Below, in pieces: positions 53,855 through 63,200 of a stretch of 64,000 bases of DNA. Origin of the DNA: Archangium gephyra (GTDB lineage: Bacteria > Myxococcota > Myxococcia > Myxococcales > Myxococcaceae); contig NZ_CP011509.1 in the NCBI RefSeq assembly GCF_001027285.1, positions 7,588,501-7,652,500 on the forward strand, given 5' to 3'. The number at the start of each line of letters is the position of its first letter. Positions within the stretch are counted from its first letter, which is position 1. Made by a program: the position numbers and the translations under genes. The notes under the pieces are model-generated. The model was not told where the DNA came from and ran no database searches. It saw only the letters and a program-made list of their open reading frames with translations.

Positions 53855-55291
53855 TCAGGGCGCGAAGAGTGAGGGGCCCTCCTCTACGGGCTCGTGACGG
53901 CGCGAGAGCCGGGCCCAGCACCTCTCCATTTCCGCGGCCAGGACCGGCAGGTCCGGGAACCGCTCCCCGTCCGCGCACACGGAGAGGTTGAGCTGCCCGG
54001 CATAGGACAGGATCGCGAATGACAGCCCGACGGTTCCCCCGAGGTTGTTCGCGATCGTCACCTCGAGAATCCGCGCGCCGAGCAGGTAGAGGGGCACCGG
54101 AGGCCCCACCAGGTCGCTCTCGAAGAAGTTCATCATGTGCTGCCGGCGAGCCAGGAAGCGCAGCAACCCGGACATCCCCACCCAGGCGATGACGTGTTCG
54201 GAGTTCGCCGCCAGCTCCCTCTTCTTCATCGCCCGGGTCGAGGCGGCGATTGCCGCCAGGCACGCCTCGGGCTCGGGCAGGTCCATGGGAAGGGAAACGA
54301 GTATCTGACCGGTCTTGTTGCCCAGGTCTCCCGTGTCCCCCGGAGGCCGCAGGGACACCGCCACGGAGGTAACAAGGGCCACGCCCTCGACCGGCTCGCC
54401 ACGATGAAGCAGCAGCGCCCTGGTGCCCTCCGCGATCAGGGCGAGCATGACATCGTTGACCTTGGCGCCCCGAGCATGGGCGGCGTCCCTCGCCTCGGCC
54501 AGCCCCATCCGCATCACGGCCAGGCGGCGGCTGACTCCAATGGGGGCGTTGAGAGAAGTCCTCGGCGCTCGCTGGCTTTCACGGAGGCTCCGCACCAGCG
54601 TCCGCCCGCCCGAGGCGACGGAGCGGGCGAGGACCACCGGATGGGCCAGCCGTCTCACGCCCCGCGCCAGCGCCGCCCCCTTCACGGCGAGGTTGTCCAC
54701 GAAGAGCCGCCCAGGGCTCGGTGGCGGCCGGGGTGACCATGGCGCCTCCTCCGGCTCCGCTGCGTCCGGCGCCAGATCGCACAGCGCGTTGAAGATACGG
54801 AGCGCGGCCCTCCCGTCGGCGATGGAGTGGTGCAGCTTCACCAGCACGGCGATCCGTCCGGACTCCAATCCCGTCAGGAACCAGAGCTCCCAGAGGGGCT
54901 TGGAGCGCTCCAGGAGCGTGCTCAGGAGCTTCTCGACGAGCCGCAGGAGTTGCGCTTCTCCACCCGGCGCCGGAATCTCCGCGTGGAGGATGTGCCGCTC
55001 CACGGCGAAGGTCGCATCGTCCACCCACAGCGGGGAGCCCAGGAAGGGCCCCGGCCGATACAGCACCTTGCGCAGCACGGGAGCCCGCTGCAACCGGCGC
55101 TCCAGGCGGAGCCGGAGCTCCTCCAGCCGCAGATGCCCGGAGGCGTCCAGGAGCGGCGCTCCCTCCAGCACCAGCAGCGCCCCGATGTGCGTCGGTGTCC
55201 GGGCATCCTCGAGCGACAGGAGCATCCGGTCCAGGGAACCCAGCCGGTGATACCGGGCAGTCCTGGCGCCGTCTGCCATTGTCGGTTCCAT
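53855..55291 (-). CDS. Wax-ester synthase/diacylglycerol acyltransferase (WS/DGAT)
   Basis: WS/DGAT enzymes join acyl-CoA to fatty alcohols or diacylglycerol, making neutral storage lipid. The 478-residue protein has LSSLDRMLLSLED-like start, then LVKLHHSIADGRAALRI near 134, in which HHxxxDG is the catalytic motif. Later GVSRRLAVMRMGLAEARD, VNDVMLALIAEGTR and PVPLYLLGARILEV are typical. The start could be 55291 or 55279, both in frame. It is divergent from a PAP2 phosphatase that could supply diacylglycerol, a plausible lipid-storage pair. Confidence 0.9.
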   Translation of the reverse strand: MEPTMADGARTARYHRLGSLDRMLLSLEDARTPTHIGALLVLEGAPLLDASGHLRLEELRLRLERRLQRAPVLRKVLYRPGPFLGSPLWVDDATFAVERHILHAEIPAPGGEAQLLRLVEKLLSTLLERSKPLWELWFLTGLESGRIAVLVKLHHSIADGRAALRIFNALCDLAPDAAEPEEAPWSPRPPPSPGRLFVDNLAVKGAALARGVRRLAHPVVLARSVASGGRTLVRSLRESQRAPRTSLNAPIGVSRRLAVMRMGLAEARDAAHARGAKVNDVMLALIAEGTRALLLHRGEPVEGVALVTSVAVSLRPPGDTGDLGNKTGQILVSLPMDLPEPEACLAAIAASTRAMKKRELAANSEHVIAWVGMSGLLRFLARRQHMMNFFESDLVGPPVPLYLLGARILEVTIANNLGGTVGLSFAILSYAGQLNLSVCADGERFPDLPVLAAEMERCWARLSRRHEPVEEGPSLFAP

Positions 55292-55488
55292 GCCCCGCAA
55301 CCATGGAGATGGCGGCGACACGAGGCGACCTGCCCGATGGCGCGAAGCGGACGAGCACCCCCAGCGCTCGCTCCTTCCTTGGGTGTGAGGCAGGCCAGCC
55401 AGCCAGCGGCAGGCATGGCTTGTGCACATCCTTGCCGTGCAGGCAGTACGCGCGCGCAAGGATTGCGTCCTCGCGCACCGAGGGAGTC

Positions 55489-56187
55489 ATGAGCCCACCC
55501 AGGTCCAACGTCTCCGGCCCCTTCCCCTTGTACCAGGACGGGCGTTTGTCCCTGTCCGGCGTCTCCGAGTGGCTCGAGCGGCGGAACAAGCTCGTGCTGG
55601 CCATCGCGGCCACCCTGCTGCACTCACTCCTCTATGGAATTCCCAACCGCATCCACCTCGCCCTGCCGGTGGAGTTGCCCATGACGTGGCTGGACCGCGT
55701 CACGCCCTTCATTCCCCTGACGTTCTGGCTCTACCTGAGCGACTACGCGCTGGTGTTCATCGCCTTCATGCTGTGCCGGCGTCCGGGCAGTGCGGCGCGC
55801 TTCATCTACGCCTTCTTCACCGTCGTAGGGGTGGCCACGCTGGTGCACTGGGTCTTTCCCACGGTCTACCCGCGAGCGCTCTACCCCGTCCCGGCGGAGG
55901 CCTCGCCCTTCATGCAATGGATGGTGGCGCGCTTTCGCGAGCTGGACAGCCCCGCCAGCTGTCTACCGAGTCTCCACGTGGCGACCGCCTTCCTCTCGGC
56001 GTTCGCGGTGGTGGCGGAGGCGGATCGCCGCGGGCCGGCCCTGGTGGCGTGGGCGGCGATCGTCTGGGGCAGTACCCTCACCACCAAGCAGCACTACCTG
56101 GTGGATGGAGCCACGGGGCTGCTGTTGGCCTTGGCCGTGTGGGCCCTCTACTACGCCAGGCAGCCCGCTGGCACGAGAGGCGGATGA
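55489..56187 (+). CDS. PAP2-superfamily membrane phosphatase
   Basis: The 232-residue integral protein has about six membrane spans. PAP2 motifs are ASCLPSLHVATAFLS near 158-172 (PSxH), and TKQHYLVDGATG near 202-213 (HxxxD, catalytic His). This family removes phosphate from lipid phosphates; the sequence resembles the inositol-phosphotransferase-like branch. GGGAG lies just before the ATG at 55489, and upstream sequence in frame is not coding-like. It is divergent from the WS/DGAT gene by 197 bases. Confidence 0.87.
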   Translation: MSPPRSNVSGPFPLYQDGRLSLSGVSEWLERRNKLVLAIAATLLHSLLYGIPNRIHLALPVELPMTWLDRVTPFIPLTFWLYLSDYALVFIAFMLCRRPGSAARFIYAFFTVVGVATLVHWVFPTVYPRALYPVPAEASPFMQWMVARFRELDSPASCLPSLHVATAFLSAFAVVAEADRRGPALVAWAAIVWGSTLTTKQHYLVDGATGLLLALAVWALYYARQPAGTRGG

Positions 56188-56199
56188 GCAGCCCGCGTG

Positions 56200-58125
56200 T
56201 CACTTCCCGAGCCGCAGGATGAAGAGATCATCCGAGAGGCCATCCGCGCCCACGGTGGGTGTCACCGGGCCGGCGCCGAAGTCCACCGGGGCGCGGAAGT
56301 ACCCCACGACGGTGCTCTCGCCATTCACGGCCGCCGCGACATCATTCGCGGTGGCGTTGAGCGATGGGAACGCGCGGACCCAGCGGACGTCTCCCTGGAT
56401 GCGGTCGTACTTCGCGACGAAGAAGTTGCCACCGGACGGCAGGCCGAACACCGGACCCAGCCCGAAGTCGGCGCTGTCCACATACTCTCCGGTGACGACG
56501 ACCCCGTCGCGCGGATCCATCGCGAGGGAGGTGAAATGGCCACTGAAGGACCGGGCCCAGCGCTCCTCGCCATCCCGGGTATAGGCCACGAGGAACGCCT
56601 CCTGCACGGTCGAGGCAATGACGTCCCGGCCCCGGAAGCGGAACGTGCTGGAGAAGTTCCCCGTCGCCACCACGCGGTTGCCATGCACCGCCACGTCGAA
56701 GGCCTCGCCCACGGTGTCGAGCACGTGCATCCAGAGCTGCCGTCCGTCCGGGGACACCTTCTCGATGAATGGCCGTCCCTGGCCGTCACTCCCGCTGGTG
56801 TACACCTGGTCGCGGCTGTCCACGGTGACGCCGAGGTGGCCGAACCGGAAGTCCGAGGGACCGCCTCGCACCCATTCCAGCCCGCCGTCCGGGTCGAACC
56901 GCACCAGGACGCCCATGCTGTCGGCGAGGGTCGAGAGGGGTCCCGAACCGAAGTCCACGGGGAAGTCCGTGATGTCGCCGGCCAGCAGGATGTGGCCGCC
57001 GCTGTCCGTGGCCAGGGCGTTCGGTGGGAAGCGGTTGAAGCGCTTGGACCAGACGTGCCGGCCCTCCCGGTCCAGCTTCACGAGGAAGGTGCCCAGCAGC
57101 GGACCTCCTCCGAAATCGGTGGGTGCCGCGTCCGAGAGGCCGGCGAGCACGATGTTCCGGTCCCGGTCCACGGTGACCGCGAGCACACAGGCCGGGCCAC
57201 CGGGGAAGGTCCTGGTCCAGAGGCGCTCACCGTTCGGACGGAGCTTCGCCAGCAGGAGGGAGCCAGGCCCGTCGCCCTCGAGTGCCAGGGGCCCTCCCTC
57301 GAGCCGGTCATCGAAGAATCCCGCGACGATGATGTTCCCGTCCCGATCGTGCGTGACCACGTCGGCGTGGTCCTCTCCGGTGCCGCGGGGGTGGAGGACC
57401 CAACGCGTCTCGCCCCGGCCCTGGTCGGACCCGAGCCGCACCCGCACGTTGTCCAGGCCCCAGAGCTCGTTGGCGTCCGAGCGGGGCGGGCTGGCGAAGC
57501 GCAGCGTCAGGTCGCCGCCCGTGTGCCGGAAGGTGAAGGAGAGCCGGTAGACGGAGTCCCCCACACCGATGTAGCCGGACTCATCCGGGTAGCCGAGCGT
57601 CCCCTTCTCCGCGGCGCCCGTGAGGCCCGGATTGTTCCCCAACGGAAAGCGCTGTGGCCAGGCCTGGAAGAACTGGGGCACGAACGGGAAGTCATCGTTG
57701 GAGAAGGTCGTCTCCAACAGCGTCGGCCCTCCGTCCACCGAGAGCCTCCAGATGTCGGGCGAGAAGAAGCCCGTGTCATTGCCGTCCCACGTCAGCAGGA
57801 CGAACAGGTCGAAGGACACCGTCACCGTGTCGTGCCGGGGCAGGTCCTTGAGGGTGAGGGTGACGTCCTCCACCCCGAACTCTCCCAGGAAGCGGCGCCC
57901 GCCCACCGGCGTCACGTGGGTGCGCGCCGGGGACCACTCGGACCCCACGCTTCCCTCGAAGTCCTCGAAGTACTCGAACCCGGGCGGGTCCCGCGAGTCA
58001 TGTGCCTGCTCCCGCGCCCCCGGTTCCAGGTCCTCCTCATCGCCCCGCACGTCGTCCGTGACGCCGCACCCCGCCAGCCCCGCCAGGACAAGCACGAGCC
58101 AGGCCCCTCGCAGCCATGTCTTCAT
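56200..58125 (-). CDS. Large beta-propeller (SBBP-like) lipoprotein with N-terminal lectin-like domain
   Basis: The 641-residue lipoprotein begins MKTWLRGAWLVLVLAGLAGC, lipobox LAGC. Residues about 45-235 form a beta-rich domain (FEYFEDFEGSVGSEWSPA, DTVTVSFDLFVLLTWDGND, LWGLDNVRV) resembling concanavalin-like binding domains. From about 245 on there are propeller blades with HDRDGNIIVAG, DRDRNIVLAGL, DSGGHILLAGD and DSRDQVYTSG and linking DFGxGPL units, as in the 469-aa paralogue. A strong hairpin lies directly upstream of its ribosome site. It probably binds glycan or protein at the cell surface. Confidence 0.82.
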   Translation of the reverse strand: MKTWLRGAWLVLVLAGLAGCGVTDDVRGDEEDLEPGAREQAHDSRDPPGFEYFEDFEGSVGSEWSPARTHVTPVGGRRFLGEFGVEDVTLTLKDLPRHDTVTVSFDLFVLLTWDGNDTGFFSPDIWRLSVDGGPTLLETTFSNDDFPFVPQFFQAWPQRFPLGNNPGLTGAAEKGTLGYPDESGYIGVGDSVYRLSFTFRHTGGDLTLRFASPPRSDANELWGLDNVRVRLGSDQGRGETRWVLHPRGTGEDHADVVTHDRDGNIIVAGFFDDRLEGGPLALEGDGPGSLLLAKLRPNGERLWTRTFPGGPACVLAVTVDRDRNIVLAGLSDAAPTDFGGGPLLGTFLVKLDREGRHVWSKRFNRFPPNALATDSGGHILLAGDITDFPVDFGSGPLSTLADSMGVLVRFDPDGGLEWVRGGPSDFRFGHLGVTVDSRDQVYTSGSDGQGRPFIEKVSPDGRQLWMHVLDTVGEAFDVAVHGNRVVATGNFSSTFRFRGRDVIASTVQEAFLVAYTRDGEERWARSFSGHFTSLAMDPRDGVVVTGEYVDSADFGLGPVFGLPSGGNFFVAKYDRIQGDVRWVRAFPSLNATANDVAAAVNGESTVVGYFRAPVDFGAGPVTPTVGADGLSDDLFILRLGK

Positions 58126-58623
58126 GAGTCTCCCCCTCCGGAACGAAGCCGCCCCACCCAGGCGGCGCGCTTCGTTCCCGGCAGCACCATGGCAATCCCA
58201 CCCATGGGGAAGGTGCTGTCCGCGAGCGCGGTGCAACGTGCTCCAGCGGATACACGCGGCTGCCCGTGCACTCCCCAGGCGGGACAGGTCGCTTCTGGTT
58301 GGGCAGCGGCACTCCGGCAGACGAGAAGCCCGAGCAACACCCCGAGGCAGACAGGACCATGGGGCAATCCCCCATGGCGCCCCTCCCCTCTCCAGCGTGC
58401 GACACGGCGGCACATTCCAGCACCGTGTCAGCCGGAGAAAGCCACGGGGATTGCCCTTCCGGTCTGGCAGAACGTTGGCCACACTGCCCTTCACCCTGGC
58501 CTACCTGGCCTGTTGGTTGGGCGCTGTTGCGTACCGTCTCCCGAACGGATGCCTCCTCCTGAAGGGGGCGCCCAACTTCCCTCACCGTGAGAGGCGTTCC
58601 GCCTCGCGGCGGAGGGGGACATC
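58126..58623. promoter_or_regulatory. Divergent 498-base intergenic region
   Basis: This is the longest non-coding stretch, between the propeller lipoprotein and the ELWxxDGT lipoprotein. Short frames in it have no ribosome site or coherent protein character. Apart from the hairpin at 58140-58178, I find no RNA gene or clear promoter boxes. Confidence 0.45.
58140..58178 (-). promoter_or_regulatory. Stable hairpin abutting the ribosome site of the 641-aa lipoprotein
   Basis: GGAACGAAGC (58140-58149) and GCTTCGTTCC (58169-58178) are a perfect 10-bp inverted repeat. Inside it, CCGCC/GGCGG can extend the stem with a small bulge. On the mRNA it ends a few bases before GGAGGGGGAG and the ATG at 58125. 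It may control translation or mRNA stability. Confidence 0.55.
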
Positions 58624-60063
58624 ATGACCAGGAAACCCAGAAGACTACCGCTGGTGTTGTTGGCGCTCGGGCTCATCCACTGTGGCGAGCCACCCGCGGC
58701 GCCCGTGGAGGACGAGGCGCTCGGTGAGGCGCCGCGTTCTCTCGGGGCCACGCGCCAGGCCACGTGTGTCCCGGCGGTCCGGGTCGGGGAGTTCACGCCC
58801 GGCAGGGTGAGCGACCTGACGGACGTGGAGGGCACGCTCTTCTTCACCGTGGACAACGCGCTGTGGAAGAGCGACGCCACGCCAGAGGGCACGGTGCTGG
58901 TGAGGGACTTCTCCCCGGATGAAGCAGGCGGGGGACCGAGGGATTTGACCGAGGCGCGCGGGCTGCTCTTCTTCGTGTCCGGGGGCACGTTGTGGCGCAG
59001 CGATGGCACGGAGGCCGGCACCTTTCCACTCGTCACCTCCACCCTGCCCGGCTTCGATCCACATATCACTCCGCTGCGCGAATACCGGGGCCGGCTCTTC
59101 TTCCGGATGATTGCCCCTGGGCTCGGAGAGGAACTGTGGTCCAGCGATGGCACGCGCGCGGGAACCCGGCTGGTGGCGGACATCAATCCCGGGCCGCCGT
59201 CCAGCACCCTCTTCGAGAGTGTGGTGACCGCGAGTGGCGACTTCGTTTTCGGAGCCCACCTGGGCGAAGACGAGGAAGAGGTAGTACTGCTGAAGCTGAC
59301 CCGCACGGGGCGCCTGGAGGAGCTCTTCCGCGTCCGGGCGAGCGAGACCTCCATCTTCAGTCTGACCGCGGTCGGAGACCGGTTGTTCTTCCTCATCGAC
59401 CCCGGGGATCGGGGCGAGGCCTCGCTGTACACCAGCGATGGAACACCGGGAGGCGCCTCGCTCGTGAAGTTCTTCGGGCGCGCCTCCACGCCCCGGGCCT
59501 TCACCGCGTTCGACGGCCGCCTCTTCTTCGTCGCCGAGCCGGAGGAAGAGGGAGATTTCTTCAGCATGGAGTTGTGGGTGAGTGATGGCACGCCCGGTGG
59601 AACCCACCTGTTCGCGGACATCCGCCCCGGGCTCGAGGGGGCGCTCCCCACGGGGCTGACCGTATTCGAGGGGCTGCTCTACTTCTCCGCGGATGACGGC
59701 GTGCACGGACGCGAGCTCTGGGCAACCGATGGGACGGTGGAAGGCACACGGCTCGTGCAGGACATCCGGCCCGGCACCGATGGCTCCGGCCCGTACGGCC
59801 TGCGCTCCGCGAATCGGAAGCTCTACTTCGTCGCGGACGATGGCCTGCATGGCGCCGAGCCCTGGAAGGTCTACCAGGGGCGTGCGCGCCTGGTGACGGA
59901 GCTCGTTCCCGGGCCCGTGGGCTCGGCCCCCCGGGTGATGGGGTTCGATCCCGACGAGGAGGAGGTGTTCTTCCGCTCCGATGGGTACGTCTTCTTCGAG
60001 ACGGGGGAGGATGTCGGCTCGCTCTGGGCCATGAAGACTGGCGCCTACTGCCCCCCGCGGTGA
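58624..60063 (+). CDS. ELWxxDGT-repeat lipoprotein
   Basis: The 479-residue lipoprotein starts MTRKPRRLPLVLLALGLIHC after GGAGGGGG. The mature part is built of about seven units with (L/E)W-xx-DGT followed by a xGT (ALWKSDATPEGT, TLWRSDGTEAGT, ELWSSDGTRAGT, ELWVSDGTPGGT, ELWATDGTVEGT), each followed by LV-DI-PG and FF-x strands. ELWxxDGT repeats form a beta-propeller, common on myxobacterial surfaces, with unknown ligand. No enzyme motif is seen. Confidence 0.85.
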   Translation: MTRKPRRLPLVLLALGLIHCGEPPAAPVEDEALGEAPRSLGATRQATCVPAVRVGEFTPGRVSDLTDVEGTLFFTVDNALWKSDATPEGTVLVRDFSPDEAGGGPRDLTEARGLLFFVSGGTLWRSDGTEAGTFPLVTSTLPGFDPHITPLREYRGRLFFRMIAPGLGEELWSSDGTRAGTRLVADINPGPPSSTLFESVVTASGDFVFGAHLGEDEEEVVLLKLTRTGRLEELFRVRASETSIFSLTAVGDRLFFLIDPGDRGEASLYTSDGTPGGASLVKFFGRASTPRAFTAFDGRLFFVAEPEEEGDFFSMELWVSDGTPGGTHLFADIRPGLEGALPTGLTVFEGLLYFSADDGVHGRELWATDGTVEGTRLVQDIRPGTDGSGPYGLRSANRKLYFVADDGLHGAEPWKVYQGRARLVTELVPGPVGSAPRVMGFDPDEEEVFFRSDGYVFFETGEDVGSLWAMKTGAYCPPR

Positions 60064-60255
60064 AGGCGCTGAGGGCGGTGGGTGGGCCCGTGTCTGCCTG
60101 TCTGGGTTCGCAGGAGCCATCATGCCTTGCGCATGGCAGGACAGTTCCTGTCCTTGGGGTGTGCTTACCCATCCATCGGGCGCTCGCTTGCGGCACCCCA
60201 TCCCCGTGCCCAGGTCTGCCGTGTAGGGAATCAAACAAGCCACGGGTGACATCCG

Positions 60256-63200
60256 ATGATCCCGACGACCAGCCAGCTCACGCAGCCAGCCTTTTCCAAT
60301 CCCTCCCAAAACGCAAAGGTGCCTCGGGAGGGGCTGGTCATTTCCTGGTTGGCCCAGGGATCGGACTCGTATCTCCTCTCGCTGTGGGACTTCACCACGC
60401 GCGTTCAGCTCATCAACCGTGCCGTGGTTCGAGGCAGTAGCTACCCGGTGCCCGCCTCGTTTCTCGTCGAAGGACATACCTACGGAGTCGAGCTTGCCGC
60501 CGTGGCCTCCAACGGCGCCACCGTCTGGGCGGATCCTCCCCTGATGTTCACCGTGGGCAAGCCGGAGGTGGTGCTGACTCCGCCGGTTTTCGCGAAGCCT
60601 TCCCCTGGTGCCCAGGTGCCGCGAGAGAACCTCACCATCTCCTGGTCGGCCAAGGGAGCGGACTCGTATCTCCTCTCGCTGTGGAACTTCACCACGCGTG
60701 TTCAACTCATCAACCGAGCCGTGCTTGCTGGCACGAACTACACGGTGCCAGCCTCGTCCCTGGTCGAAGGACATACCTACGGAGTCGAGCTCGCCGCAGT
60801 GGCCTCCAATGGCTCCACGGTCTGGGCGGATCCACCGCTGATGTTCTCCGTGAGCCTTCGTGCGCGGGCTCCAGTGATTACGGCGATCAAGGTGGAGCCC
60901 AAGGAGACGGGGGCGATGATCACCTGGATGACGGACCGGACGGCGAACACCTGGGTGGTCGTGGATGGCAGGGACTTCGGACGGGAAGAGGCCACGACAT
61001 ATCACTGGGTGGTGGTGGATGGCCTGCAGCCCGGCAAGGTCTACAGCGCGCAACTGCGCTGCAAGGTGGGGACGAATGGCGACGTGGCCATCGAGTATGT
61101 CGAAGTGAAGCCAGGCGCCGCGCCGGCTCCGGTGATCACCGCGGAGAAGGCGGAGCCCACGGAGATGGGGGCGGTAATTACCTGGACGACGGACCGGCCG
61201 GCGAACTCGTGGGTGGTGGTGGATGGCAGGGACTTCGGGCGAGAGGAGGCCACGACGTCCCACCGGGTGGAGGTGGATGGCTTGCAGTCCGGCAAGGTCT
61301 ACAGCGCGCAATTGCGCTGCAAGGTGGGGGCGAATGGCGAGGTGGCCATCAAGTATGTCGACGTGAAGCCACGGCCACCGCGGGCCCCGGTGATGACGGC
61401 GATCAAGGTGGAGCCCACGGAGACGGGGGCGGTGATCACCTGGACAACGGACCGGACTGCGAACACCTGGGTGGTCGTGGACGGCAAGGACTTCGGACGG
61501 GAGGAGGCCACGACATCCCACCGGGTGGTCGTGGATGGCTTGCAGCCCGGCAAGGGCTACAGCGCGCAACTGCGCTGCAAGGTGGGGGCGAATGGCGACG
61601 TGGCCATCGAGTATCGTGAAGTGAAACCACAACCCGCGCCCGCCCCGGTGATGACGGCGATCAAGGTGGAGCCCACGGAGGAGGGGGCGGTGATCTCCTG
61701 GACAACGGACCAACCGGCGAACTCGTGGGTGGTCGCCGATGGCAGGGACTTCGGGCGGGAGGAGGCCACGACGTCCCACCGGGTGGTGGTGGACGGCCTG
61801 AAGCCCGGCAAGGGCTACCGTGCACAACTCCGCTGCAAGGTGGGGAAGTCTGGCGACGTGGCCATCCGGTATCGTGACGTGAAGCCCCAACCCGCGCCCG
61901 CCCCGGTGATGACGGCGATGCATGCGGAACCCACGGAGGAAGGGGCGGTGATCACCTGGACGACGGACCGGCCGACGAACTCGTGGGTGGTCGTGGATGG
62001 CAGGGAATTCGGACGGGAGGAGGCCACGACGTCCCACCAGGTCGAGGTGGATGGCTTGGAGCCAGACACGGAGCACACCGCGCACCTGCGCTGCAAGGTA
62101 GGGAAGTTCGGCGAGGTGGCTACGTTTTCTCTCCCCCTCAAGACGAATCCTCCCGACGCCAATTACAGGCTGCGGAAGATCCTGACGAACATCGGACTGA
62201 ATCCCGAGAGCTACTCGCCGATGGACGGGCCGTCGTACCGCCTCATCGATCTCCTCGAGGATCAACCCGTCGTGGGCGTCCCGAACGAGTTTGGGATTAC
62301 CAGCACGGGCCCCAAGATCGAGCGCCTCCAACGCATCTACCAGCAAATCGGGTTCAACATCCCTCAGGAGGCGATGGGCAACTACAACCATAGCTGGTGG
62401 ACCATTTGCGCCACCCGGGCGCTCATGGCCTTCTTCGGCGTGGGCTGGATGGGAGAGGAAGGCAAGGACAGCGATGTGGGCAAAGTCATGTGGCCCAAGC
62501 TCATCGACTACCTGAGCAACCTCGGCGGGCTGAGCATGGCGGCGCGTGCGCAGCAAGCCGCCATCCTGCGCGAGCTTCAGGAAGCCAAGAACACCCAGGC
62601 CCTGAAGTGGGCGGAGGAGGAGGCTCTGCTCGAGGCGCTGCGCAATGCGAATACCCCGGGAGCGGTGACCCCGGGAGGAGTGTCTCAGTCCCCGGATGCC
62701 AACCTGCTCCGGTCCCTCTCCAGCGAGCGCATCCTCGCACTGCGGCAGCGCTTCAACGTGACGTCATCGGAGGTGGGCGGACCGCTTTGGGCCGACATGT
62801 ACAGGAACCCGGCTTCCGCCTGGCTCACCTCCGCCACCGCGCTGAACTTCATCTCGTATCTCGACGAGCACATCCCCGACAGTTTCAAGGTCACGTGGAC
62901 GAAGCTCCCACCAACAAAGTTGGTGGTAGAGCATGCACCCAACAGCACCCAGGCCCTGGACGACGTCGCCTTCGAACCAGAGGACTGGCAAGAGGCGTAC
63001 GCGTGGTTCGTCGGGGCCGTGGCCCCCCTGTGGTCCGTCTTCAAACCGGAGCTGCTCGCGGGGATGCTCGGCCCTTTGAAGGTCACCCTGAACATGATCG
63101 AGCACGCGTTTCTGGAGTCGAGGTCGCTCAGGCCCGAGTTCGGGGAGACGCCCAAGTTCTACTCCCCGTCCCGCAGCATCTACATCGGGCCCGCGGTCCT

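Noticed and set aside
58266-58562. 98-codon frame in the large intergenic region
   Set aside because: There is no ribosome site, no coherent hydrophobic pattern or domain, and composition is like random GC-rich DNA.
60868-62157. Mobile element or satellite repeats
   Set aside because: The 258-bp period is a whole number of codons and encodes FN3-like domains within one open frame.
58645-62556. A 1303-codon minus-strand frame across the right end
   Set aside because: It lies opposite the ELWxxDGT gene and the FN3-repeat gene, and its apparent repeats are the reverse of their coding repeats.
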